The notes under the pieces were generated by a model. It made no database searches and was not told the DNA's origin. It saw nothing but the letters and a program-made list of their open reading frames with translations. Below are positions 24,357-32,864 of a stretch of DNA of 44,122 bases, in pieces. The stretch covers positions 1 to 44,122 of the forward strand of contig CAYZMU010000007.1 of NCBI GenBank assembly GCA_964479595.1, in the 5' to 3' direction. Position 1 is the stretch's first letter; every line of letters begins with the position of its first letter. The translations under genes were made by a program, and so were the position numbers. The DNA is from Firm-04 sp964479595. GTDB taxonomy: Bacteria > Bacillota > Clostridia > Oscillospirales > Ruminococcaceae.

Positions 24357-24952
24357 GGGGCGAGGCTGAACCCGAAGCGCGGGAGCGGCGAACGGACAAA
24401 AACGACGCGTCAAGCCCCGCCCGATCGGTGGCTTGCGTCGCGCTGTGTGTGCTGTGGCTGCTTTTGCTGCTGTTCGCCTTTGGGTATGGGTTTCGCCCGA
24501 TTGCGGTTACAGCGGCCCCGCCCGAGCGCAAAACCATGGAACGTGTGGACAGGCAGATGGCGCAGATGGGCTATGAAAAGATGTCTGATGACGGGCTGAT
24601 GGAGGTGCTGCTGCCGAAGTCCCTTCCCATGGGCTACACGGTCTTTTTGCGTGAGGAGGCGCCGATTCTCGTGCGCTCTGAGGAGACGGGAACGCTTGCG
24701 GCGGTGCTGCAGTTTCGGGATAATACGCTTTCCTATTCTGACGATGACGCGGCGTCTCAGAATCTCTATTCGCGGCTGGAACAGGCGAGCACTTCCCTCG
24801 GGCTTCACTGTGAGATTTCCCTTGAGGAAGACGGACGCTGTGTGCTGCGCGGGAGCGGGGAAACGCTTTCGAAGCAGCGCCAGTTTGAAATTGCGGTCCT
24901 GATTTACGGGCAGACCGGTCTGGTGCCGGAGGTCACTTTGTCGAGCGTCTGA
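24353..24952 (+). CDS. Membrane-anchored protein of unknown function
   Basis: 199 aa from a GTG overlapping the stop of the 56-aa gene. After a charged N-terminus of about 25 residues comes one membrane helix (VACVALCVLWLLLLLFAFGY), then an outside domain of about 140 residues. That domain has two similar-looking beta-alpha parts: LMEVLLPKSLPMGYTVFLRE, and a stretch ending VLQFRDNTLSYSDDDAAS. I do not recognise a family. A single-pass type II topology is inferred. It ends about 40 bp before the yicC promoter. Confidence 0.7.
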   Translation: MRGEAEPEARERRTDKNDASSPARSVACVALCVLWLLLLLFAFGYGFRPIAVTAAPPERKTMERVDRQMAQMGYEKMSDDGLMEVLLPKSLPMGYTVFLREEAPILVRSEETGTLAAVLQFRDNTLSYSDDDAASQNLYSRLEQASTSLGLHCEISLEEDGRCVLRGSGETLSKQRQFEIAVLIYGQTGLVPEVTLSSV

Positions 24953-24989
24953 AGGAATGTAAATTTCACAAATTCTTTAGACTTGTCTC

Positions 24990-25018
24990 TTGATTTTTTC
25001 AGCCGGATATGGTATAAT
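24990..25018 (+). promoter_or_regulatory. Promoter of the yicC-rsgA housekeeping cluster
   Basis: TTGATT (24990-24995), a 17-bp spacer and TATAAT (25013-25018) with an extended -10 (TGG before it). The predicted transcript start near 25025 leaves the ATG at 25045 without a ribosome site and supports the ATG at 25063. Confidence 0.85.
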
Positions 25019-25062
25019 AAACAGATGGATAGAACGAAGAATCCATGAAAAGGGGAACGCTG

Positions 25063-25941
25063 ATGCCAAGGAGTATGACCGGCTACGGCAGGGCGCGGGG
25101 GCTCGATGACGGCAGAGAAATTGTCGTGGAAATCCGCGCGGTCAATCACCGCTATTACGAATTTTCCGCCCGCCTGCCAAAGGGGCTGCTGTTTTTGGAG
25201 GAGAAGCTCAAGGCTCTGCTGAGCGAGGAGATTTCCCGCGGGAAAGTGGAGATTTCTGTGACGGTCACCCGCCCTGAGAGCGCGGGGATGGAAGTGTCCG
25301 CCAACACGGAGCTCGCGCTCGCGTACCTGAGCGCGCTGCGCGGCATGAACGAGCGGCTGGGTCTGAATGACAATTTGGAGCTTTCGGACATCCTGCGCCT
25401 GCCGGATGTGCTCACGGTCACCAAAGAGCCGGAAGACGAGGAAGCGGTGACGGGGGCTGTGCTGAAGGTCGCGCGGGAGGCGCTTGACTCTTTCTTGGAA
25501 ATGCGGCGCGCGGAAGGGGCGAAACTCGCGGAGGATCTCGCCGGGAAGATTTCTGCGCTGGAGGTCATGCGCGGCAGGGTAGCGCAGCTCGAGCCCGAGT
25601 CGACGGAAAATTACCGCCAGCGGCTGCTCGCCAAGCTTCAAGAGCTGCTCGGGGAGCGGGATATCGATGAGCAGCGCATCCTCACAGAAACAGCCATTTT
25701 CGCGGACAAGATTGCGGTGGACGAGGAAACGGTCCGGCTCAAAAGCCACCTTGAGCAGTTCGGAAGCCTGCTGGAATCCGGCGGCGCGGTCGGGCGGAAG
25801 CTGGACTTTCTGGTGCAGGAGATGAATCGCGAGGTCAACACGATAGGATCCAAGGCGCAGAACCTCGAAATCACGAAACTGGTGGTTGACATGAAAGCCG
25901 AGATCGAAAAAATCCGGGAGCAAATTCAGAACATAGAATGA
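25063..25941 (+). CDS. yicC: YicC-family endoribonuclease
   Basis: 292 aa, the usual length. I use the ATG at 25063 (preceded by AAAAGGGGAA) since YicC proteins begin M.RSMTGYGR and this one reads MPRSMTGYGRAR. Other marks: EIRAVNHRYYEFSARLP, RGKVEISVTV, the DEQRILTETAIFADK segment and the C-terminal KLDFLVQEMNREVNTIGSK. YicC-like proteins are RNA-cleaving enzymes; in E. coli YicC acts on small RNAs. It heads the conserved yicC-remA-gmk-rpoZ order, spaced 13 bp from remA. Confidence 0.94.
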   Translation: MPRSMTGYGRARGLDDGREIVVEIRAVNHRYYEFSARLPKGLLFLEEKLKALLSEEISRGKVEISVTVTRPESAGMEVSANTELALAYLSALRGMNERLGLNDNLELSDILRLPDVLTVTKEPEDEEAVTGAVLKVAREALDSFLEMRRAEGAKLAEDLAGKISALEVMRGRVAQLEPESTENYRQRLLAKLQELLGERDIDEQRILTETAIFADKIAVDEETVRLKSHLEQFGSLLESGGAVGRKLDFLVQEMNREVNTIGSKAQNLEITKLVVDMKAEIEKIREQIQNIE

Positions 25942-25954
25942 GAAAGGAGCGTCC

Positions 25955-26209
25955 ATGCGCCTCATCAACATAGGCTTTGGCAACATGGTTTCCTCATCGC
26001 GGCTGGTGACGATCGTCGATCCGGATTCCGCGCCGATTAAGCGCATGATTCAGGGCGCACGCGGCAGCGGCAGACTGATTGACGCGACTTACGGACGCCG
26101 CACGCGCGCGGTCATTGTTATGGACAGCGACCATATCATTCTCTCGGCGATAAATCCTGAGACGATTGCACTGAGACTGAAGGGGGAGGACATGGATGAC
26201 GAACCGTAG
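25955..26209 (+). CDS. remA: Extracellular-matrix regulator RemA (DUF370)
   Basis: 84 aa, the normal size. The sequence reads MRLINIGFGNMVSSSRLVTI, then PIKRMIQGARGSGRLIDATYG and VIVMDSDHIILSAI, the RemA/DUF370 pattern. In B. subtilis RemA forms oligomeric rings that wrap DNA and activates biofilm matrix and osmoprotection genes; here a similar DNA-binding role is inferred. The ribosome site is GAAAGGAG. Its end overlaps the gmk start by 14 nt, typical of this gene pair. Confidence 0.94.
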   Translation: MRLINIGFGNMVSSSRLVTIVDPDSAPIKRMIQGARGSGRLIDATYGRRTRAVIVMDSDHIILSAINPETIALRLKGEDMDDEP

Positions 26210-26801
26210 GGGAATGCTCATTGTGCTTTCGGGTCCTTCCGGCTGCGGAAAAGGGACGATGATGGCCCAAATCCTCAAGGACGAGCGTTTTACGGTTTCC
26301 GTTTCGGCAACGACCCGCGCGCCGAGAGAGGGCGAAATCGAGGGCAGGAGCTACTTCTTCCTCACCAAAGAGGAGTTTCAAAGGCGTATAACGGAAAACA
26401 GGCTGCTGGAATACGCCGAGTACTGCGGGAATTACTACGGCACCCCGCGCGAGGCCGTGGAGGAGCGGCTGGAAGAGGGCAAAAACGTCATTCTGGAAAT
26501 CGAGGTGCTGGGGGCGTTTCAGGTGAAGGAGCGCTTTCCGGATACGCTCCTCGTTTTTGTCATCCCGCCCTCGCTGCAGGAGCTTGAGCGCAGACTCCGC
26601 GCGCGCGGCACGGAGACGGAAGAAGCGGTTTTGGCGAGGGTCACGCGGGCGAAGGAAGAACTTTCGCAGGCGCGGCGGTATGACTATGTGATTGAGAACG
26701 ACAGGCTGGAAGATGCCGTGGCGGATTTTTTCACCATCGTGCGGGCGGAGAATCTGCGCGCCGCACGAAGGGTCAAGGAGATAGGAGAGATGGCAAAATG
26801 A
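26196..26801 (+). CDS. gmk: Guanylate kinase
   Basis: 201 aa. The P-loop is SGPSGCGKGT; SATTRAPREGE and GRSYFF form the GMP-binding region, then YAEYCGNYYGTPREAV, and the ADP-side lid RARGTETEEAVLAR. It phosphorylates GMP to GDP using ATP in the cytosol. It starts inside the end of remA (ribosome site GGGGGAGGA) and its TGA overlaps the rpoZ start (ATGA), so translation of remA-gmk-rpoZ is likely coupled. Confidence 0.96.
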   Translation: MTNRRGMLIVLSGPSGCGKGTMMAQILKDERFTVSVSATTRAPREGEIEGRSYFFLTKEEFQRRITENRLLEYAEYCGNYYGTPREAVEERLEEGKNVILEIEVLGAFQVKERFPDTLLVFVIPPSLQELERRLRARGTETEEAVLARVTRAKEELSQARRYDYVIENDRLEDAVADFFTIVRAENLRAARRVKEIGEMAK

Positions 26802-27094
26802 TGCTCAGACCTTCCATTTATCAGATCATTCCAAAGAATGAGAGCTACTACGCACTCGTCATCGGCGTGGCGAAGCGCGCGCGGGAAATTGCCGCGCAGA
26901 ATCTCAGGGAGAAGGAAGAAATCAAGGCCGCCGCGGATCGCCGCGCCAAGGCCAACGGCGAGCAGAAAGTCCGCCTGGACGATAAGACGCTGCATATGCT
27001 GGAGACGGAAGAGAATCCGGTGAAAACGGCGGTGGACGAATTCGCGGCCGGGAAATATAAGATCTCTATGCCGCATTCCGACACGCGGCACTGA
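26798..27094 (+). CDS. rpoZ: RNA polymerase omega subunit
   Basis: 98 aa. MLRPSIYQIIPKNESYYALV and GVAKRAREIA match the N-terminal omega domain (the usual YxLVxxxAKRARQI pattern); NPVKTAVDEFAAGKYKI matches the firmicute C-terminal part. Omega assists assembly of the polymerase beta' subunit. It starts at an ATGA overlap with gmk (a second ATG follows at once) and its stop overlaps the priA start (TGATG at 27092-27096). Confidence 0.92.
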   Translation: MMLRPSIYQIIPKNESYYALVIGVAKRAREIAAQNLREKEEIKAAADRRAKANGEQKVRLDDKTLHMLETEENPVKTAVDEFAAGKYKISMPHSDTRH

Positions 27095-29568
27095 TGGCGC
27101 AAGTCCCGTCTGAGTTGCCAAAGGGAGGGCTTGTCGCGTCCTGTGTGCCGGAATCCGCGGCGCCGAGCTATGACGGGTTTTATGACTACGACATTCCCGC
27201 GGCACTCCAAGACAAGGCGCAAGCGGGGATGCGGGCAGTCGTGCCGTTCGGGAGCGCGAATGCGGAGCGCCTGTGCATGATCTGGCGGGTGTACCCCGCT
27301 GAGGAAGCGGCGAATCGCCCGCGCAAGCCCATTCTGGCACTGCCCGATGATGAGCCTGTGCTGACAGAGGAATTGCGGTTTCTCGCTGAATGGCTGCATG
27401 AACACACCTTTTGCACGTGGAGTGACGCGGTACGTCAGGTTCTGCCGGGCGGGATGCGGCTTTCTTTGGGCGGGAAATACCGTCTCGGGGAAATTTCCCC
27501 CGCCGCGCCTCTGACCGAACCCGAGGCTGCGCTGCTGCTGAAACTGCGCAGGGAGGGCGCCAAGGAGTTTTCCGCTCCGCTCTCCGCGGACAAGGAAGAA
27601 CGCGCGCTTTTTCAGAGTCTGGCGGCGAAAGGCGCGCTGATTCCCGAAAGCAAATCCAAAGTCGCCCCTCTGACAAGACGGTTGGTGCGCCTTTCTGATC
27701 GATTTCTTACAAATCCTTCGGAGTTTTCGCCTACGCCGAAACAGGAGCGCGTCCTGGAGATTCTGCGGGAGGAAAAGGAACTTCCCGTCAAGGAGTGTGC
27801 CTACCGCGCCGGCGTTACGGACGTTGTGATAAAAAATCTTATCAAAAGCGGTGCCGCGGAAAGCTTTGAGCGGGAGATGACACGGGCACGGACCGGCGCG
27901 AAAGCCGTGATTTCCCCGGATGACACGATACTCACAGACGAGCAGCAGAGCGCTTATGACGCGGTTGCGCGGAGTATCGCGGCGGGGAAAGCGGCGGCGT
28001 TTCTGCTCCAAGGTGTGACCGGCAGCGGGAAAACTGCCGTGTACGAGAAACTGATCGCCTTTGCACTGAGTCTCGGGCGCACGGCACTGCTGCTGATACC
28101 GGAGATTTCCCTGACGCCGCAGACGGTCGCGTATTTTGAGGCGCGTTTCGGCGACGCGGTCGCGCTGATTCACAGCGGGCTGTCGCTGGCGCAGCGTCTG
28201 GATACGGATAAGCGGATAAGGCGCGGAGAGGCGTCCATCGTTATCGGGACGCGCAGCGCTGTTTTCGCGCCGCTTGAGCATATCGGGCTGGTGATTCTGG
28301 ACGAGGAGGGCGACCACAGCTACCGCTCCGAACAGTCCCCGCGCTATCATGCGGCGGAAGTCGCGAAGGCGCGTGCGCGGTTTCATAGTGCCGCGATTGT
28401 CTTTGGCTCGGCGACTCCTTCGCTGGAAAGCCGCTGGCGTGCGGAAAACGGTGTCTACACTTTGCTGCGGCTGACGAAACGCTATCGCGATGTGCCGCTG
28501 CCGGAAGTGCGGATTGTGGACATGAACGCGGAACGCGCGCGCGGCAATGACGGGAATTTCTCGCTGGAACTGACGAACGCTCTGCGGGAAACGCTGCGGC
28601 GGGGCGAGCAGAGCATTCTCCTTCTCAATCGGCGCGGCTATCGCACACTGCTGCAGTGCCCGCGCTGTCACGAGCCGCTCTGCTGCCCGAACTGCGCCGT
28701 GCCGCTGACTTACCACAAGGCAAACGACAGTTTGCTGTGCCACTACTGCGGCTATCTGGCGCCTGCGGACTTGCCTTGTCCGCACTGCGGGCGCACGGAT
28801 ATGATTCGTACGGGTTTCGGGACACAAAAGCTCGAGGAGGAACTGGCGGCACTGATCCCTGAAGCCCGGTTGCTTCGCATGGACGCCGACACAACAGTGA
28901 GCAGGGATTCCTATGAGCGGAATTTCCGGGCGTTCGCGGCGAGGGAATATGATATACTCTGCGGCACCCAGATGATCGGGAAGGGACTTGATTTCCCGAA
29001 TGTCACGCTGGTAGGTGTGATTTCCTGTGACAGTGTGCTTTTTTCGGGGGATTTCCGAAGCTATGAGCGCACGTTTTCGCTTCTGACGCAGGTTGTGGGG
29101 CGAGGGGGCAGGAGAGAGACCCCCGGGCGCGCTATCCTGCAGACTTTTCTGCCGGAGCATTACATCATCCATCTCGCGGCGGCTCAGGACTACGAACGAT
29201 TCTACCGTGAGGAAATTGCGCTGCGCAAGTCGCTGCTGTTTCCTCCCGTCTGTGATATCTGCGCTGTCTGGTTCTCCTCGCTGTCACAGGAGGCGGCGCG
29301 CGAGGGCGCGGTATGGTTTCAGGAGTGCCTGACGGAGAGAATCGCGGCGCGTTCGGAGCGCGAGCGCAAGGAGATGCCGCTTGTGGCGCTTGGTGTTTCC
29401 GAGCCGCCGATTCCGAAGCTGCGCGGGAAGTACCGTCTGCGGATTCTGCTCAAATGCAAGGATACGCCGCCGCTTCGGGCGATGATTCGGCAGCTGCTGC
29501 AAAGCGCCGTCAAAGAGCCGCTGTTTCGTCAGGTTACCGTCTACGCGGAGATGAACGGCGACTGCTAA
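27094..29568 (+). CDS. priA: Primosomal replication-restart helicase PriA
   Basis: 824 aa. A 3'-end-binding N-terminal domain (DYDIPAALQDKAQAGMRAVV) and winged-helix part lead to the helicase: Walker A GVTGSGKT (307-314), LLIPEISLTPQ, VIGTRSAVFAP, motif II DEEGDHSY (403-410) and GSATPSLES. The zinc-binding insertion is clear (CPRCHEPLCCPNC, then CHYCGY and CPHCG), followed by GTQMIGKGLDFPNV and LTQVVGRGGR. PriA reloads the replicative helicase at stalled forks. Motif II carries Gly where PriA proteins usually have His (DEEH), the main oddity. In B. subtilis coaBC lies between rpoZ and priA; here they overlap directly. Confidence 0.95.
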   Translation: MAQVPSELPKGGLVASCVPESAAPSYDGFYDYDIPAALQDKAQAGMRAVVPFGSANAERLCMIWRVYPAEEAANRPRKPILALPDDEPVLTEELRFLAEWLHEHTFCTWSDAVRQVLPGGMRLSLGGKYRLGEISPAAPLTEPEAALLLKLRREGAKEFSAPLSADKEERALFQSLAAKGALIPESKSKVAPLTRRLVRLSDRFLTNPSEFSPTPKQERVLEILREEKELPVKECAYRAGVTDVVIKNLIKSGAAESFEREMTRARTGAKAVISPDDTILTDEQQSAYDAVARSIAAGKAAAFLLQGVTGSGKTAVYEKLIAFALSLGRTALLLIPEISLTPQTVAYFEARFGDAVALIHSGLSLAQRLDTDKRIRRGEASIVIGTRSAVFAPLEHIGLVILDEEGDHSYRSEQSPRYHAAEVAKARARFHSAAIVFGSATPSLESRWRAENGVYTLLRLTKRYRDVPLPEVRIVDMNAERARGNDGNFSLELTNALRETLRRGEQSILLLNRRGYRTLLQCPRCHEPLCCPNCAVPLTYHKANDSLLCHYCGYLAPADLPCPHCGRTDMIRTGFGTQKLEEELAALIPEARLLRMDADTTVSRDSYERNFRAFAAREYDILCGTQMIGKGLDFPNVTLVGVISCDSVLFSGDFRSYERTFSLLTQVVGRGGRRETPGRAILQTFLPEHYIIHLAAAQDYERFYREEIALRKSLLFPPVCDICAVWFSSLSQEAAREGAVWFQECLTERIAARSERERKEMPLVALGVSEPPIPKLRGKYRLRILLKCKDTPPLRAMIRQLLQSAVKEPLFRQVTVYAEMNGDC

Positions 29569-29592
29569 TTCATACGGGGAAGGAAAGAACCA

Positions 29593-30108
29593 ATGGCAAT
29601 TCGCAATATCGTAAAAGTGGGAGACCCTGTGCTGAAGAAGCGCTGCAGACCTGTGGAAAAATTCGACGAGAAACTGTCTGTCCTGATCGACGACATGATT
29701 GATACGCTGAGACAGGCAGGCGGCGTCGGGCTCGCGGGCCCTCAGGTCGGCATTCTCAGGCGCGTGTTCGTCATGATCATTGACGATGAGGTGATCGAGG
29801 CGGTCAATCCGGAGATTGTCAAGACCTCGGGCGAGATTCGCGATATCGAAGGCTGTCTTTCCGTCCCGAATCAGTGGGGCTATGTCAAGCGCCCGAAAAC
29901 CTGCGTTTTACGCGCTTTTGACCGCACGGGAAAGCCTTATGAACTGAAGCTCAAGGAACTTGCCGCGCGCTGCGCCTGCCATGAGAACGACCATCTGGAC
30001 GGGCATCTTTTTCTGGAGTTTGTAGACGAATTCGTTCCGCCGGAAGAGCTGGAATCCGCGCGCGCCGAGCAAAAGTCCGGGAAAGCCCATGAGGCTTCCG
30101 GAAAATGA
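29593..30108 (+). CDS. def: Peptide deformylase
   Basis: 171 aa. The three deformylase motifs are present: GGVGLAGPQVG (Gly where Ala is more common, GLAAPQVG), EGCLSVP with the metal-binding Cys, and CHENDHLDG (HExDH) giving two histidines and the catalytic Glu. It removes the formyl group from new proteins in the cytosol. The ribosome site is GGGGAAGGA. Its TGA overlaps the fmt start (ATGA at 30105), pairing the enzymes that add and remove formyl. Confidence 0.95.
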   Translation: MAIRNIVKVGDPVLKKRCRPVEKFDEKLSVLIDDMIDTLRQAGGVGLAGPQVGILRRVFVMIIDDEVIEAVNPEIVKTSGEIRDIEGCLSVPNQWGYVKRPKTCVLRAFDRTGKPYELKLKELAARCACHENDHLDGHLFLEFVDEFVPPEELESARAEQKSGKAHEASGK

Positions 30109-31037
30109 GACTTGTATTTATGGGCACCCCGGCGTACGCCGTCGGGACTTTAGACGCGCTTTGCGCGGCAGGGCACGAGGTCGCGGGGGTTTTCACGCAG
30201 CCTGACGCGCCGAGAGGACGGGGCAAAAAGCTGCTCCCTTCTTTTGTCAAGGAGCGCGCGACGGCGATGCGGATCCCCGTTTATACGCCGGTTTCGACAC
30301 GTCGGGAAATGACAGAGTGTCTGGAGATTCTGGAATCGCTCAGCCCTGAGGTGATCGTGGTTATCGCGTACGGGCAGATTCTCCCGGAAGAGATTTTGAA
30401 GGTCCCGCCCTTGGGCTGTGTAAATCTGCACGCCTCGCTTTTGCCGCGATGGCGCGGGGCGGCGCCCATTCAGCGGGCTATTCTCGCGGGCGATAAAACA
30501 ACGGGCGTTACCGCCATGCAAATGGCGGCGGGGCTGGACACGGGGGATATTCTTCTTGCGGAGGAAACGCCGATTCTGGACACGGATACTTCCGAAACGC
30601 TGCGTGAGCGGCTGTCGGAGATTTCCGCGCGCGTGATTGTCCGGACTTTGCCGCTTTTGGAATCCGGGGCTTTAACGCCGCAAAAACAGGACGACGCCCT
30701 TGCCACGAAAGCCGAAAAGATCACCAAGGAAATGAGCCGGCTTTGTTTTGAGGACGAGCCCGCGCAGGCGCTTGACCGCAGAATCCGCGCGCTGACAGGC
30801 TTTTGTTTCCAAAACGGCAGGAGGCTCAAGTTTTTGAATTCCTCGGTACAAAGCGGGCAGACCGACGCGCCGCCGGGCACGGTCATCGATGCTGATAACT
30901 TTGTGATTTCCTGCGAGGGCGGCACGCTGCTCTCACCCGCTGTCATTCAGGCGGAGGGGGGCAGACCGCTGGCAAAAGAGGATTTTCTGCGCGGATTCCC
31001 ACTAAAGAAGGGCGACAGACTCTCGGCGAATCCGTAA
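30105..31037 (+). CDS. fmt: Methionyl-tRNA formyltransferase
   Basis: 310 aa. The N-terminal formyltransferase domain has MRLVFMGTPAYAVGTLDAL, the LPxxGxxNLHASLLPRWRG region (SLLPRWRGAAPIQRAI) with its conserved His/Asn, and MQMAAGLDTGDILL. The C-terminal OB-fold domain begins around LCFEDEPAQALDRRIRALTG. It uses 10-formyl-THF to formylate initiator Met-tRNA, which connects it to the folate enzyme at 20315. It overlaps def by four bases. Confidence 0.96.
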   Translation: MRLVFMGTPAYAVGTLDALCAAGHEVAGVFTQPDAPRGRGKKLLPSFVKERATAMRIPVYTPVSTRREMTECLEILESLSPEVIVVIAYGQILPEEILKVPPLGCVNLHASLLPRWRGAAPIQRAILAGDKTTGVTAMQMAAGLDTGDILLAEETPILDTDTSETLRERLSEISARVIVRTLPLLESGALTPQKQDDALATKAEKITKEMSRLCFEDEPAQALDRRIRALTGFCFQNGRRLKFLNSSVQSGQTDAPPGTVIDADNFVISCEGGTLLSPAVIQAEGGRPLAKEDFLRGFPLKKGDRLSANP

Positions 31038-31058
31038 AATCCGGAAAGGTGCGGTATC

Positions 31059-31705
31059 ATGTATATTTTGCTGCTTATCTCTTTTCTCATCACGCTTGCT
31101 GCCCAGATAAACGTCCAGCACGCCTACCGAAAATACAGTCAGATTCAGAATTCCAGAAATCTGACCGGCGCGGAGGCGGCAAGACAGCTGCTGTACGCGC
31201 ACGGCATAACCGACGTTCGTATTGAGCAGATCGGCGGCTCTCTGACCGACCATTACGACCCGAAAGACAACGTGATAAGGCTTTCCAGAGATGTCTACAA
31301 CACGGCGAGTGTGGCGTCTGTCGGCGTGGCCATGCATGAGGCGGGGCACGCGATTCAGTACGCGGAGAATTACGGACCGATTGTGCTGCGCAACGCCATT
31401 GTCAAATCGACAAACATTGCCTCAAACATCTCCTATCTGCTGATTCTGCTCGGTCTGCTGTTTAGCTCCTATAGCCTCATGACGCTCGGCATCTGGGCGT
31501 TCACGGCTGTCATATTCTTCCAGCTTGTGACGCTGCCGGTGGAGTTTAACGCCAGCGGCAGGGCTGTCAAGGCGCTCAAAGAGAACGATTGGCTCGAACC
31601 GGAGGAAATCTACGGTGTCACGGCGGTACTTCGCGCGGCGGCGCTTACCTATGTGGCGGCGGTTGCCGTGGCGGTGCTGCAGCTGTTTCGGCTGCTTGCC
31701 ATGCG
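31059..31705 (+). CDS. YugP-type membrane zinc metallopeptidase, 3' end in gap
   Basis: 215 residues are visible before the 100-N gap; family members have about 225, so only about ten are missing. MYILLLISFLITLAAQINVQ gives an N-terminal helix; the zinc motif AMHEAGHAIQYAE has HEAGH at 93-97. Two further helices follow (SYLLILLGLLFSSYSLMTLG and FTAVIFFQLVTLPVEFNASG, which carries the downstream Glu/Asn typical of PF04298), then a last helix ending LFRLLAM. The role of YugP is poorly known; a membrane protease is inferred. It is inserted between fmt and rsmB, where many Bacilli have none. Confidence 0.88.
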
Positions 31706-31805
31706 NNNNNNNNNNNNNNNNNNNNNNNNNNNNNNNNNNNNNNNNNNNNNNNNNNNNNNNNNNNNNNNNNNNNNNNNNNNNNNNNNNNNNNNNNNNNNNN
31801 NNNNN
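31706..31805. other. Scaffold gap (100 N) between YugP and rsmB
   Basis: Exactly 100 N of arbitrary length. It removes the end of the peptidase and the start of rsmB. RsmB proteins are about 430-450 aa and only 349 residues remain, so the real gap is probably nearer 300 bp. Confidence 0.97.
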
Positions 31806-32855
31806 CATATCACGCTGCTGTGCGGATTCTATGAGCTGCTCTTCCTCGATACGGAGGATTACGCGGCGGTCAATCTTTGGGTTGAGACGGTGAAGGCGCT
31901 GCGGTTCGCGAGTGCCGCCGCGCTGGTAAACGCCGTGCTGCGGAGTTTTCTGCGCGGTGGGAAGGCCGTTCCCGTTCCCAAGGACCCGCTGGAGGCGCTC
32001 TCGGCGCGTTTTAGCCTGCCTGTGCCGCTGCTGCGGGAAATGCTCGCGGACTATGGCGAGGAGAAAGTCACGGGATTTTTGGAGGACGCGCTGAAACCGC
32101 CCCCGGATTACATTCGGCAGAATCCGCTCGCCGCGAAAGATTCGGCAATCCCGCAAGGCGCCGAGGCGGTGGAATGCATTCCGCGCGCGTGGAAACTCGC
32201 CGCGGGCACCAAGATCACAGGCTTCTCAAACGCCTTTCATGTGCAGGATCTGGCGTCGCAGGCGTGCGCGCTCGCGCTGGAGCCGAAGCCGGGAGAGACT
32301 GTTTTGGATCTCTGCGCGGCGCCGGGCGGGAAAACCTTCACCATCGCCGAGGAAATGGGCGATAAGGGAAAGGTTTTCGCTTACGACCTGCGTCCGGGGC
32401 GTGTGCGGCTCATAGAACAGGGCGCGAAGGCACTCGGGCTTTCGTGCGTTGTGTGCGCGGCGGCGGACGCGAAAGCGCCGGGCAAGCCGCGCGCGGAGAA
32501 GGTGCTGTGTGACGTGCCCTGCTCGGGCTACGGCGTCATTCGCAGGAAGCCCGAAATCCGCTATAAACCGCTTGAGGACGTACAAAACCTCCCAACGGAG
32601 CAGCTGGCGATTCTAAGCGCCGCGTCTGAGCTTGTTTTGCCGGGCGGTGTGCTGGTCTATTCCACCTGCACGCTGCGCAAGGCGGAGAACGAGGCGGTTG
32701 TGGAGCGTTTCCTTTCGCAAAACAGCGCATTTTCGCTTGAGGAGCCGTGGCAGAATCTCCCCGGACTTTCCCGCTGGGGCGAGCGGATGACCACGCTTTT
32801 CCCGGAGTATTTTCAGTCGGACGGTTTCTTTCTCGCGAAACTGAGAAGACGGTAA
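31806..32855 (+). CDS. rsmB: 16S rRNA (cytosine-967-C5)-methyltransferase, 5' end in gap
   Basis: 349 C-terminal residues remain. The first 70 or so are the rest of the NusB-like RNA-binding domain (AALVNAVLRSFLR). The methyltransferase domain shows VQDLASQACALAL, the SAM loop DLCAAPGGKT, DVPCSGYGVIRRKPEIRY with the first active Cys, and YSTCTLRKAENEAVV with the catalytic Cys. The ending GFFLAKLRRR is typical. RsmB methylates C967 of 16S rRNA. The apparent fusion to YugP is an artefact of the N run keeping frame. Ten bases separate it from rlmN. Confidence 0.94.
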   Translation, partial: HITLLCGFYELLFLDTEDYAAVNLWVETVKALRFASAAALVNAVLRSFLRGGKAVPVPKDPLEALSARFSLPVPLLREMLADYGEEKVTGFLEDALKPPPDYIRQNPLAAKDSAIPQGAEAVECIPRAWKLAAGTKITGFSNAFHVQDLASQACALALEPKPGETVLDLCAAPGGKTFTIAEEMGDKGKVFAYDLRPGRVRLIEQGAKALGLSCVVCAAADAKAPGKPRAEKVLCDVPCSGYGVIRRKPEIRYKPLEDVQNLPTEQLAILSAASELVLPGGVLVYSTCTLRKAENEAVVERFLSQNSAFSLEEPWQNLPGLSRWGERMTTLFPEYFQSDGFFLAKLRRR

Positions 32856-32864
32856 GGAGGGTTC

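Noticed and set aside
31059..32855. A single 598-residue frame apparently fusing a YugP-type peptidase to RsmB
   Set aside because: The 100-N gap happens to preserve frame. The two ends belong to well-known separate families, and the missing RsmB N-terminus shows the real gap is longer.
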